64,000 nt of DNA from Tricholoma matsutake (Eukaryota; Basidiomycota; Agaricomycetes; Agaricales; Tricholomataceae), in assembly GCA_026075535.2 (NCBI GenBank), contig AP026544.2, positions 5,022,001-5,086,000 of the forward strand, given 5' to 3'. Below, piece after piece: positions 44,001 to 54,773 of this stretch. The notes under the pieces are model-generated. The model saw nothing but the letters and a program-made list of their open reading frames with translations, searched no databases and was not told the DNA's origin. Position 1 is the first letter of the stretch; each line of letters starts with the position of its first letter. A program made the translations under genes and the position numbers.

Positions 44001-45964
44001 CAGTTAACACTGAGGACTTTCATCCAAGACGTGAAGATCAACAGGAATGGCAGCAATTGCCCCGTTGATCAGGCAGGCAGAGGAAAATCCCAAACCATCC
44101 CGGCAATACCTATGGAGAACAGCGACTCCCCTCTGACATAGAGAGAGACATTGCGCATGATCGATATTGGAAGAAGTCTGTGGGTCAAGATTTGGATCAT
44201 AACCGAACACGACCATGACCTCAACAGCAAGAACCGGTTGCTGGACCGAGTTCGGCACCCCACGAGAGTGTGCCCGATTCCAATAATCAAGAACATGATT
44301 ACCCAATGGGGGAACCAGACGAAGCAGGTTATATTAAAAAGATAACCAAGGAAGGTGGAGATGAGCTTATCCGCTGGCTGTTATCAAAAGCAGTCACACC
44401 ATCAAGCGGAAAAAGCCTAGTTCCAAACCAATTTCGCGATATTGCGCACCTACCCCGGCAGCAGCAACTTGAGTGGAAACAGGCTTGTCGTGAAGAGTTA
44501 GAGGCTCTTCGCAAGCGACAAGTCTATGATATCGTCGATCTTCCACATGATCGGAAAACGATCAAAAATAGATGGGTTTTCTCCGTGAAATCAGACGGAA
44601 GAAAACGAGCCAGACTCGTGGCCAAAGGCTTTTCACAAGTTGAAGGCATTGACTTTGATGAGATTTTCTCACCAGTAGTCCGCTACGAGACCGTACGCCT
44701 CATGTTTGCCCTTGCATCTCTAGAAGGCATGTATATGACCGGTCTAGATGTAAAAACCGCATTTTTATATGGCAAACTTGATGAGGAGATCTATATGGAT
44801 CAACCCGAGGGTTTCAGACTCGAGGGTAAAGAGCACAAAGTAATGTGCTTACGCCGAGCATTGTATGGCCTTAAACAGGCTTCACTAGCATGGTGGAAAG
44901 AGCTAGAGGCATTTATGCGCACCATTGGGTTTGTGCGTGCCAGCTCTGATGCCAGCATCTTCATACACAAGGATCCTAAGACAGGCAGCATCATTATTGC
45001 ACTAGTCTATGTTGACGATGGCTTGTTCATGGGCAAGAACAAGAAACTTGTGGATGAAAAGAAGAATGCTTGCCTGAAGCATTGGGAGTGCCGTAGTACT
45101 GAAAAAGTCACGGAATTCTTAGGCATGCGCGTCACCCAGACCGCTACAAAAGTCAAACTCGATCAAACAGAATATCTCGCCAAAGTGCTCGAGAGGTTCG
45201 AGATGACAAATGCCAAAGTTGCCCCCACTCCGCTCCCGACTGGCTACAAACCGTCGGAGAACACAGCGACGCCAAACGCGGTGCTTAGATCGAAATATCA
45301 GTCTGTAATCAGATCTTTATTGTATCTGATGCTTGGAATGCGACCTGATATCGCTTACATGGTAATCAAGATGTCGCAATTCTCGGCTAATCCTAGCCAA
45401 GAACATCTAGACAAAGCAATGTACATAATGCGCTATCTGGTGGGAACCCAGAAGTACAGTATAGTCTATGATGGAGAGAAATCCGAGGGGCTGCAGGCCT
45501 TCACAGATTCTGATTGGGCAGCTGACACTGTCAAGCGCCGATCTACAATGGGTTACTTTGCTACTCTGGTGAGTGGCATTGTGTGCTGGCAGTCCCGTTT
45601 ACAAAAAACTGTAGCACTGTCATCCACAGAAGCCGAATATATGGCTCTCTCCGACACTTGTCGGCAGATAGTGTGGATAGAGTCCTTATTCCAGGAACTT
45701 GGATATACACTGAAGCGTGTACCAATCTGCACTGATAATCAGGGATCCATCTTTATTGGATCAAATCCAGTTCAGGAAAGAAGGACCAAACATATAGACA
45801 TTCGCTACCACTACACCCGCGAATGCATAGAAAATGACAAAGTCACAGTCGTTTTCATTCCTGGAAGTGATAATCCGGCTGACATGTTCACAAAGAACCT
45901 TGGCGCCATCCTATTCAGGAAATTTAGAGACTCTCTCAGAATTACTTTCGAGATTCAAACTTAG
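41096..45964 (+). pseudogene. Co-C gag-pol polyprotein, one frame with five TGA codons
   Basis: Single frame of about 1,622 codons from ATG 41096 to TAG 45962-45964. Interrupted only by TGA at 42005, 43082, 43520, 44066 and 44216, each fitting arginine (for example YN*TPIRR). Gag: LEKLIQTFDGSNYIQWADSM, a UBN2-type copia capsid, with a basic C-terminus (KRGRRGDRKTKEEK). Protease: WIMDSGASKHFTGE (near 42485). GAG-pre-integrase: LTWHRRLGHPSKEALGKMP, CPGCAEGKMTSK. Integrase: HSDIKEL, VDPGGEFKD, NGRAERAIRTIME. An acidic, proline-rich linker follows. RT: GLDVKTAFLYGKLDEEIYMD, LVYVDDGLFMG. RNase H: FTDSDWAADTVKRRSTMGYF, STEAEYMALSD, KHIDIRYHYTRE. All catalytic residues are present. Confidence 0.92.
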
Positions 45965-45996
45965 CTGCTTAGAGCGCTGTACAGTTTGAGGGGGGG

Positions 45997-46270
45997 TGTT
46001 GAAATTAATCCCAGTGATGCATGCTGTATACATGAGGCAATACATGCAGCATACGCATGTTACTGCGCTTACTGCACATACATGCGGTAAACACATTCCT
46101 GAGTCATGTGATGTCCTTATTATTATGTATATAAGGAGAACCTGTACCGTAGTAGGAATACAGTGTTCTTACCTCTGCTAACCCTAGCTGTAAGTCTAAG
46201 TAAACCCCAGGTAGGTTGTAAGGAACATGTTGTCTCTTCCACTGTGCAGCATATATAGTCTGCTCCAACA
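45997..46270 (+). repeat. Co-C 3' LTR
   Basis: Preceded by GAGGGGGG (polypurine tract) and followed by gtgaa at 46271-46275. Confidence 0.96.
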
Positions 46271-46275
46271 GTGAA

Positions 46276-46629
46276 GTCTTTGTTTGAATAAATTATTAAG
46301 GCTCATTTCTGCAACAGGGGTGAGATGAGTTTCTTGGAGGGCTAGAATACCAATTTCTTCTCGGACAAGTTGGTTAACATGATTCCATTTTTGTCAATGC
46401 TGCCATGCCAGCATCCTCTCATATTTAGCGAGGCTAATTTTAGTGAAGCTTTTGTCCTTTTGTGGAATGTCTGGGAATGTTGCTCCCGGTGAGGGAGTTG
46501 GGACAGATGGTGTCTCTGTTGTCTAGACCGATGTGGTCTGTGATCAGCTTGTGGGGCTAGGGAGTTTGTTCCTGAATCCCTTGGGGTAATTTTGGGAGGA
46601 GCAGTGTGCTCATTCTGTGGGGGGGCATC
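46276..46629 (-). pseudogene. LINE ORF2 N-terminus: start of endonuclease
   Basis: Encodes KASLKLASLNMRGCWHG, the first conserved APE block (SLNMRG), and after a stop LALQETHLTPVAEM, which carries the catalytic glutamate (QETH). It is cut on one side by Co-C (46271) and on the other by Gy-A3 (46630). The frame continues across Gy-A3 into 54774-54937, reading SQNDAPPQNEHTAPP when the gcatc duplication is collapsed. The upstream part is a low-complexity Pro/Ser/Asn-rich N-terminus. Confidence 0.85.
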
Positions 46630-47294
46630 TGTTAAGGGTGAAGCCTTAACCACTCAATCTAGTTGATGTCGTTTGATGAGGTGCTTCCTCTATGAGTTGT
46701 TTGGCACTAGTCTTACTCGGAGCATCCGATGTAAGATAAATAGTGCACTCTAGCAGGCCTTCTGCATAGAGTCATTCGGGTTCACACACTAAGGGGCTTC
46801 CTGAGTGGTTTTGAGTAAGTTTGCAAGTTCACAAGTTAAAGCTGTAGATTGCCTAGATCTAAACTAAGGACATCCCTACTACGAGTTGCAGTACTTATAC
46901 TATGAGGGAGGTCCTTATCATCCAATCAGAAAGGTAGATGCGTATCAGGTAAGAATAGAAACAATAGGCCTCATGCCTTGCATGAGGTGTCCGATGTCAT
47001 GGAATGCTGCAGCACAGCATGTCAATCGTGAGAACCAACATCATGGACCTCATGTCAAGGGGCTGTTGTATCACAGTGTGTGTGGGAGTGGGTTCAGGTG
47101 CATGGAGTCACCATGTGTCAAGGGTGCCTTCCATGGGAAGGGGATCAAATACATGCTGTCAGCATGTGTCATGTTTGTGTCTGGCATCGAGGGCATGCCC
47201 TAGGCATGAATCAAGTAGTACCTCCTGTCTGGAGGGGATCATCGGGTCAGTCCAGTTTGGTCAGGTTCCATGAGTTACAAGGAAAATTGTAACA
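46630..47294 (-). repeat. Gy-A3 3' LTR
   Basis: TGTTAAGGG...AAATTGTAACA on the plus strand; same 665-bp length as 7598-8262. A polypurine tract AGCAAGGGGGTAA (minus strand) lies just upstream (47296-47308). Confidence 0.95.
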
Positions 47295-47396
47295 TTACCC
47301 CCTTGCTATGGTCGAAAGTTCCACACTTCGACCTAAATCTTCATCTCTCCTCTGCGGTCTGATCGGCTGTGGTCTGGATATGTGGGTGGGTCAGGG

Positions 47397-48395
47397 TCAA
47401 GGGGTGTGGTGGAGGAATAATTCATGTCTGAGCTTGGACCATGATTGGGTTCTTCTCGTTCGTGCTGCCCTAGGCGGTGGTGTCAAAGAGTCAGTGGTGT
47501 CATTGGAAGGGGGGTTCTCTGCGGGGCATTGCAGGATGGCAAATTCAATATCTGTAATCGGCGGTTCAGGTCTTGGTCGGAAGATGGTGTAGAGGCAAAA
47601 TGCAAAGGTCAGGGCTGCCGCTGCAGCCACAGTCATGCCAACGACGATGGCGAGGATTGTAATTCCTGCAAGCATGGGTCTGTCTTGTCATGCCATCATC
47701 TTGAGCTTTGCCCTTTAAATCCTCCTATAGGGCTCTCCCATCATGTTTCCCATTGCATCGTTGTCAAAGTTGTCATATCCTGAGTCAAAGAAGAGCTGCC
47801 AACTGCGCTTGGCTTCTCTTTGATCAGTCTCTCAATCTTTCTGAGGTTTCTCCAGACAATTCATCCTATAGTGTCCGGGGCCTCATTGTTTGCAGTACTT
47901 GCAAACATATCACTGGCAAATCAGGCCGAAGTGGCCTATCTGTTGGCAGATGAAACATCTGGCATGTCTCATGTGTGGGGGGGACCAAGGTGGTTGGGTG
48001 GTTCATGGTTTGGGTTTGGAAGTGGTCAGGTCAATTACTTTGGGTGCCTTAGGCACAATCTTCAGGTTCTTCATAGAACAGGAGGAGCCTCCAGAGGGAG
48101 CTCATCATTTGTCTCTGTCGTTCTGCTTGCTGAATGGTGAGAGCGAGGTCAGTTGCCGTCTGTGTGATCTAAGGGGGTGTGAGATCTCTCCCCAGCTATT
48201 CTCAGTCTGACTGACTGCAGTGCAATCAGCTCCTGGATCATCTGTTCGATCCCCAGGGCATCTGCATCGTTCATTGCTTCTTCTAGATTTTGTTCCATCT
48301 GTTTTGATTGTGCTCACATAGTAGAAGCACATCCTGGCAAGATGGTAATTCAGTGGGTTGTGGGTGAGGTGAACGTGAAGGGTGTCAGCATTCAA
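47397..48395 (-). pseudogene. Gy-A3 third ORF: double zinc knuckle plus transmembrane helix
   Basis: Downstream of pol. One frame (first codon positions 47957 and 47675 agree) encodes CFICQQIGHFGLIC (CX2CX4HX4C), then CKYCKQ*GPGHYRMNC, then the acidic LFFDSGYDNFDNDAMGNMMG, then a membrane segment ILAIVVGMTVAAAAALTFAF followed by a Pro/Ser-rich tail ending at 47397. Upstream, a helical stretch (LEEAMNDADALGIEQMIQEL) precedes it in another frame. Several TGA/TAG codons break it. Position after pol recalls env-like ORFs of some gypsy elements, but knuckles followed by a helix are not an envelope. Function unknown; a membrane-tethered RNA-binding accessory protein is one possibility. Confidence 0.6.
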
Positions 48396-48484
48396 TTGGT
48401 TTCATAGGTATTCTCAGGTGAATTGTCATTTAGCAGGCATCTTTTGGGGAGTGTCATAGTGGGAAAGGGGGTTTTGGGTCTTCA

Positions 48485-51400
48485 TCAGAGGTGGTACCTC
48501 TTTTTATATGCCATCAGAATCTCGGGGGCATTCTTCAAGTTCGATTCAGGTTCCCATGTGTTTTTGGATGTTGGGTAGTCAACCCATTTCACAAGGTAGC
48601 GGTGTGTCTTGCCATGCTTCTTGTGTGCAACAATCACTTCCACCTCATATTTGTTCTCTCCTTCCATGAGGTCGGGTGGTGGAGTCAGGAAATTTTGTCC
48701 ATGAGTGTCATTCTCATGGTATTGTGTGAGTAAAGCCACATGGAAGACTGGGTGGATCTTCCATCTCGGCGGCAGTTTCAGTCGGTATGTTGTTCTTGAC
48801 AAGGCATCTTCAATTGCAAAGGGCCCTTCTCATTTTGGCACCAATTTTCTTGTTGGGTAGCCAATCTTCAGGTTCTTGGAGTCAAGCCATACTTGTTCTC
48901 CAATCTTGAATGGTTCATATTGCCCTTTTGTTTGGGCAGCCATAGCCTGTCTGGGCAGTTTGTGTGTGGCAAGAGCTTCCCTCCTTGCAGAGAGAAGCTC
49001 TTGGATTCTCTGTTCAGCAGCTGGCACATTTATTTTTTCATAAGGGGTGGGGATAGCACGTGGTTGATATCCCATCATCAAGTAAAATGGCAAATGTTTT
49101 ACTGCAGAGTGCATCTTCTGGTTATGCACAAATTCTGCTGTTGAGAGATAATGCTCCCAATCTTTGGGTTTGTTTGAACAGAACATGCAGAGGTAAACTT
49201 CTAGCTCTTGGTTTACTCGCTCCATTTCTCCATCAGTTTTGGGGTGATAAGCAGTGCTCATGGATAGCTTGATCCCAAGCAGTCGTCTGAGTTCTCAGAA
49301 GAGTTTGGACACAAATTGAGGGTCTCTGTCTGAGATGATTCTTCCAGGGAGTCCAAATCTTGTGTATACATGGCGCAGGTAAAGGTCTGCGGCACCAAGT
49401 GCATCGATTGTCTTTGTGCAGGGGATAAAAATTACCCCCTTCATAAGACCATGGTCTACCACGACCATGATTGAGTCAAATCCATTTATTACAGGCAGAT
49501 CAATAATGAAATCCATTGTTACCAGCTCAAATGGTCTGCTGGCATCAGACGATATCGGTGTCAGTGGTGGGGTTGTCAGGTGTGTGTTGATCTTCATTTG
49601 CTGGCACTTTGCACAGCCTTTGACATATTTCTTTATGAAGTTGGCCATTCCTGGCCACCAGTAGTCTCGTTGGATCAGTTCAATCATTTGCCATTGTACA
49701 GGGTGCCCTGTCATGATGCTATCATGGTATTTCCATATGATTGCTCGGCAGAGGGTTTCGTCCTGTGGCACATAGCATCTGTCTTTGAAAAAGAGCAGGC
49801 CATCTTTGAATTTCCAGTCCCCCAATGCAGACTTGATTGGGGGAGTTCCATTGTTCTTCAGGGCTCATAAAGCATCATTTACAAGGTCATCCTTCATTAT
49901 TGCTGAGACCAGGGTTCCCTGGAGCTCAGCGTCAATCATCTTCATGAATAGTTCATCAGTGAGGATGGTCTTGTCCTCATTATCAGTGTCTTCTTCAGCT
50001 ATGTGATCTGCTCTCCTCAATAGGGCGTCAGACTGTACCATCTGTGATCCTGGTATGTGTTGTAGCTTCAGATCAAATTGTGACAGGTAGATGCTCCATA
50101 TAGCCTGTCATTGGTTCAGTTTCTGTGCCTGATGGAAGTATGTCAGGTTCTTGTGATTGGATAGTACTGTCACAGGGAACGGCGTCCCCTGTAGGTAGTG
50201 TCTCCATGTTTCCAGTGCTCGGATAGTTCTCTGTTGTATATCTTGTAATTTCTTTCTGCTTTGTTGAAAGAATGTGAGATGTATCCACATGGGTGCCAGT
50301 CTCCGTTGGTGTCCTGTTGTCTGAGTACTGTGCCTGTTGCAAATTTTGAGGTGTCAGATTCCACCACAAATGGTTTTGTTGCATCTGGCATCAGCAGTAC
50401 TGGGGCTTCATTGAACTTCCTCTTTAGCACATCAAATGACTGCTGGCAGTTGTTTGTCCATTTGAATTTCTGGTTCTTCTTTGTCAAATCACTCAGCAGT
50501 CTGGCCAGATCCACGAAGTGTCTGATAAATCTCCGATAGAAGTTTCCGAATCCTAGGAAGGATCTTACATCCTTCACTGTCTTTGGCATGGGCCAGTACT
50601 TGATCCCAGCCAGTTTCGTGTTGTCCATTGCAAGTTCATTAGACCTTATGATCATGCCCAAGAAGTCGACTTCTTGCACACTGAACTTGCACTTCTCTAT
50701 TTTCAGGTAGAGATTGCATTGTCATAGTCATTCAAGGACCCTTTTGGTCCTTATCCAGTGTTCTTCTTCCATCTTTGAGAAGATTAGGATTTCATCCATA
50801 TAGATGATGAGCCATCCTTCATCCAACATGTCTTGGAAGAGATCATTCATCATGGCCTGGAATGTTGCCGGTGAGTTGCACAGCCCAAAGAACATCACCA
50901 TTGGCTCAAATAGCCCTTGGTTAGTCCTGAATGCTGCCTTCCACTTGTCTCCTTTCTTTATCCATACGTTATGATATCCCCATCAAATATCAAGTTTCGT
51001 GAAAAATCTTGCTCCCTTCAGCTTGTCCAAGAGGTCTCTGATCAGTGGCAGGGGGTAGTTATTCTGGATTGTTCCTTCATTCAGATAGTGATAGTCTTGG
51101 GAAGGTCACAGAGTGTCAGAGTCCTTCTTCGACACAAAGAAGAACAGGGATGCCATGGGTGATTTCGACGGTTGGATGTATCCTTTCTCCAGGTTTTTGT
51201 CTAGAAACTTGTTGAGTTTCTCTTGTTCCTTCAGTGTCAGTGGGTAGACTTTGCAATCCTTTGGTACAAAGCCTTCCTTCAAGTCAATCGCATGATCCCA
51301 CGTCCTTGATTCCAGGAATCGTTCAGATGCAGCTTTCTCAAATACCTGTCTGTATTTCTGGTATTCTGGTGGCAGTAGGTCATCCAGGGTCTGTTTGCTG

Positions 51401-52911
51401 GCCGCTCTCCCCTCATCTTGTTCATGCACAAGTCACTGGGAAATGGATGTTTTTGCTCTGATCCATGCGCTCTTTGAGAATATATATCGTGGGGAGTCCT
51501 TGCCTTTTGTAATCCTGGAGATTGTGTTCATTTTCCATATGTACGTATGGGTCGGTCCTTGGTGTTCCTTGGTTAGGGGTGGTTCTTCTGGCAGTTCAAA
51601 TATGCCAATGACTGGTTCTCCTCATACATATGCAATTAGGAGGTCTGTTGCATCTTGTTCATGGGTTTCTCCCATTGCTTGTATTTCCATGCTGGTGTCT
51701 GCCAGTAGTTCCTCATCAGGTACTTCTTTGACCTTCACTTGAGGGGGCTCCCTGGGCATAGGTACCTCAGCATTGATGGTACTGATCCAGGGTCCTATAA
51801 TTGTGGGTCAGGGTAGTCCCTTGTCAAGGGTTGTTTGTCCTGTTTTGTGGTGTCATTTTCACATTCCTTTTGCTGGTGCTTCCCTCCCCTGTGGAGGTTA
51901 GCAATTCTTTTATCTTTTGCAAGATTTGTCATGTTGTGTTGCATTCATTGTATTTGCCCTTCTCCCATTGTTCTTTCTTCTGGTTTTCTTGGGTCTTGGC
52001 AACAACACATCTTGCTGCTTTGAGGTTCCTTTCTTCTTCAGGAGTGCCCCTGGTCTTGGTCTTTGCAATGGCTTTCTGGGCCGAATTCAATTCTTTTGCT
52101 TTCTTTTCGGAAAGCCTTTCCTTCATCTTTGCCATGGCCAGTCGTGCTCAGGCAAGGTTTTTCTCCTTCTCTTCAGAGAGTCCTTCTCTAGTTTTTGCTA
52201 CAGCCAATCTGGCTTGGGCAAGGCTCCCTTCTTTCTCTTTGGAGAGCCTCTTTCTTGTTTTTGCCACAGCCAATCTGGCTCAGGCAAGGCTTCTCTCTTT
52301 CTCTTCAGAGAGCCTCTGTCTTGTCTTGGCTACAATGCATTGAATTTGTGCCATTCTGTCATTGGGTGCCTCCCTTTTAGTGTTGACCCTGGGGAGGTTT
52401 AGGGTGTTTGGGAGGGCCCATTCGGCTCTTCTTGTCTTCTCCAAGATTCATTGGATTTGAGCCCGTCATTCTTCATCTCAGAACTCAAGAGTTCCCTTTT
52501 TCCAGTCGATGATTGGGTTTACCTCCTGCAGCCATGACTGGCCCAGGATTACTGATTCCTTGCCTAGTCCAGTGACTAGGTATTCCATTGGGTAGCTCCA
52601 TCCATTGATGTGGAGCCTCCCTTTCACATATCTTTTGATCATTCCCTGCTTGTTCAGGGTTCCATCTACATTTGTGGCCCAGATGGTGTAGCCTAAGGGA
52701 TATGTCTTGATCCCTTCTTGTTTGACAAATTTTGAGTCGATAAAGACTCCTCCTGCTCCAGAGTCAAGGAGTGCATTTGTTGCGATGTCTTTCCCATTGT
52801 CTGACTCAGCTACCAGAATAGGCAGGCACATAGGTTGTCTATTCATGGTAGCTAAGAGTACAGATCCTAGGGAGACTACAGCAGTGACTGGCATCGTATC
52901 TGGCCGCTGTT
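48485..52911 (-). pseudogene. pol: Gy-A3 pol: protease, repeats, RT, RNase H, integrase, chromodomain
   Basis: Entered by -1 frameshifting at the gag stop. Protease ALLDSGAGGVFIDSK (near 52760); six 22-residue helical repeats (51929-52345); [25 protein letters not shown] and IIYMDEILIF (near 50795), where the second catalytic aspartate is glutamate; RNase [16 protein letters not shown] (near 50345). Integrase zinc domain YHDSIMTGHP ... CAKCQQMK, then TMDFIIDLP, ISDRDPQF and AYHPKTDGEMERVNQE, so the DDE triad is intact. C-terminal chromodomain RYLVKWVDYPTSKNTWEPES ends ILMAYKKRYHL at 48485. Multiple TGA codons, for example 48830-48832. Confidence 0.9.
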
Positions 52912-54078
52912 CTAAAAACCTGATTCCTCCATGAGGTTGAGGGCTTGTTCTCTTTCTTCTTCATCTAGTTCATTCAGCATTATGTGGATTCTCTGGTAGG
53001 TGTCCACCCCAGTCTTCTTCTGGGTGAAGCGGTTTTGGTAGGGAGGTGGTGCTGACCCCATCTGGGTGGGGTTCTTTCCATCCTTATGGTCAGACAATCA
53101 GTGTCCGGGTTGGTGGCAGATGAAACACAATCCCTTTCAGAGGTGTTCCATGTGTTCTTGGTTCATCAGTCGGTTGATGTCAAGAGAGGGCTGTCCTTTC
53201 TTCATTGTTTCTTTCATCTTATTGTTCTGCCTGGTCTTTCCCAGGATTGCCATGGCCCATTTCCATGGGCCTTCATATTTTGAAGCTGCTTTTATCCAGC
53301 CTTCGAGAGTGTTGGGTACCGTCTCCATTGTGTGTACCCTCTTCAGTAATTTGGGGTGCAGTCCATCCATGAAGTACTCAATCATGGCTGCATCTTCAGT
53401 GATTCCCATCCTGTCTTTCAGGATGTGGAAATTTGCCACATATTCTTTGAGGTTCCCTGAACCTTGTTTGAGATTTTTAATCTCTGTCTTTGCTGTTCCA
53501 GCATTGTCAATTGGTGAGAAGGCCTCTAAGACCTTCTGGCTGAAGTCTGCATATTCTCCGAGTCCCTTGGATTGGTGTTGGTTGACAAATGCCTGCGCCC
53601 AGGCAGCTGCTGTCCTTCCATTCATGAAGGACAGGGTGAAGATGATCTTCTTGTCATTTGTGTCATAGACCTGGTCATTGATTCGCAAGTACAGATCTAT
53701 CTCCTGCAGGAACTTGGCAGTCTTGGTCTGCTCTCCTGAGAGGTCTGTGGGTGATCGGATTTGAATGTCCTTCACAGATGTCATTGGTGTGGTTGTGGTG
53801 GGTTCGGACATCTCGTTATAGAGGTTGTCTGTTTTGTCTGTCAAGAAGCAGGTGGATGTTTTGGGCAGGGGTGTGTGTGGTTGTTCAAAGTCTTCATCAG
53901 TGAGGAAATCTCTTTGTCTTTCAGTTGATCTGTAGAACCAATGCTGTGCTGGGGTCGAGTAACAGACTAGTCTTCCATTGTATCGGTACCAAGATGAACC
54001 TGGCTGTGGTTCCACTTCTCTTGGTGGTCGGTCTGGGGTTTGTCTAGACCCAGGTCATTGTGGTGTGTTTTGAGACAT
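52912..54078 (-). pseudogene. gag: Gy-A3 gag
   Basis: 1,167 bp from ATG 54076-54078 (MSQNTPQ) to TAG 52912-52914, the same length as in Gy-A2. Proline-rich start, then SSWYRYNGRLVCYSTPAQHW, capsid core (KFLQEIDLYLRINDQVYDTN, AAAWAQAFVNQHQ, LKQGSGNLKEYVANFHILKD), and knuckle CFICHQPGH*LSDH with histidine in place of the last cysteine. TGA at 54056-54058 (Gy-A2 has CGA), near 53137, and at 53098-53100 (Gy-A2 has CAA). The frameshift heptamer is AGGTTTT here, degraded from GGGTTTT. Confidence 0.88.
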
Positions 54079-54111
54079 ATTGCCTACACCTAGGTAGGCA
54101 GGCTAGCAGAT

Positions 54112-54122
54112 AGTTTAGATCT
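54112..54122 (-). promoter_or_regulatory. Gy-A3 self-priming primer-binding site
   Basis: Minus-strand AGATCTAAACT two bases inside the 5' LTR boundary. It is the reverse complement of AGTTTAGATCT in the LTR, as in Gy-A2. Confidence 0.75.
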
Positions 54123-54124
54123 TA

Positions 54125-54773
54125 TGTTAAGGGCAAAGCCTTAACCACTCGATCTAGTCGATGTCGTTTGATGAGGTGCTTCCTTGATGAGTTGTTCAGC
54201 ACTAGTCTTACTCAGAGCATCCAATGTAAGATAGATAGTGCACTCTAGCAGGCCTTCTGCATAGAGTCATTTGGGTTCATGCACTAAGGGGCTTCCTTAG
54301 TGGTTTCGAGTAAGTTTGCAAGTTCACAAGTTAAGGCTGTAGATTGCCTAGATCTAAACTAAGGACATCCCTACTATGAGTTGCAGTACTTATACTACGA
54401 GGGAGGTCCTTATCGTCCAATCAGAAAGGTAGATGTGTATCAGGTAAGAATAGAAACAATAGGCCTCATGCCTTGCATGAGGCGTCCAATGTCAATTGTG
54501 AGAGTCCAACATCATGGACCTCATGTCAAGGGGCTGTTGTATCACAGTGTGTGTGGGAGTGGGTTCAGGTGCATGGAGTCACCATGCATCAAGGGTGCCT
54601 TCCACAGGAAGGGGATCAAATACATGCTGTCAGCATGCATCGTGTGTGTGTCTGGCATTGAGGGCATGCCCTAGGCATGAATCAGGTAGTACCTCCTGTC
54701 TGGAGGGGATTGTCAGGTCAGTCAGGTCAGTCAGGTCAGTCAGGTTCCATGAGTTACAAGGAAAATTGTAACA
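54125..54773 (-). repeat. Gy-A3 5' LTR
   Basis: 649 bp. Lacks a short segment present at 46995-47020 of the 3' LTR and has a small GTCAG tandem repeat (about 54715-54742). Flanked on the outer side by gcatc 54774-54778. Confidence 0.95.

Larger units (their letters stand above)
40594..46270 (+). mobile_element. Co-C: nearly intact Ty1/copia retrotransposon in LINE endonuclease
   Basis: A 5,677-bp element with two 274-bp LTRs (TGTTGAAATTAATCC...TGCTCCAACA), TSD gtgaa, copia-type PBS at 40868, one 4.87-kb gag-pol frame and a G-rich polypurine tract at 45987-45996. The frame is continuous and broken only by five TGA codons. LTRs differ at five positions, all CpG-type. It is the least damaged element in the window. 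It lies on the strand opposite to its LINE host. Confidence 0.97.
46630..54773 (-). mobile_element. Gy-A3: full-length Ty3/gypsy chromovirus in LINE 5' region
   Basis: An 8,144-bp element on the minus strand with LTRs of 649 bp (5', 54125-54773) and 665 bp (3', 46630-47294) and TSD gcatc (46625-46629, 54774-54778). Gag, protease, 22-residue repeats, RT, RNase H, integrase, chromodomain, then a third ORF with two zinc knuckles and a membrane helix. Many TGA stops, and the RT motif reads YMDE instead of YMDD. It is the reference for the Gy-A family in this window and explains Gy-A1 and Gy-A2. Confidence 0.95.

Noticed and set aside
2018..44218. UGA read as an amino acid in this genome
   Set aside because: The host DUF7598-like gene ends with TGA, and the TGA codons in elements pair with CAA or CGA in paralogues. 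Decay explains them better than recoding.
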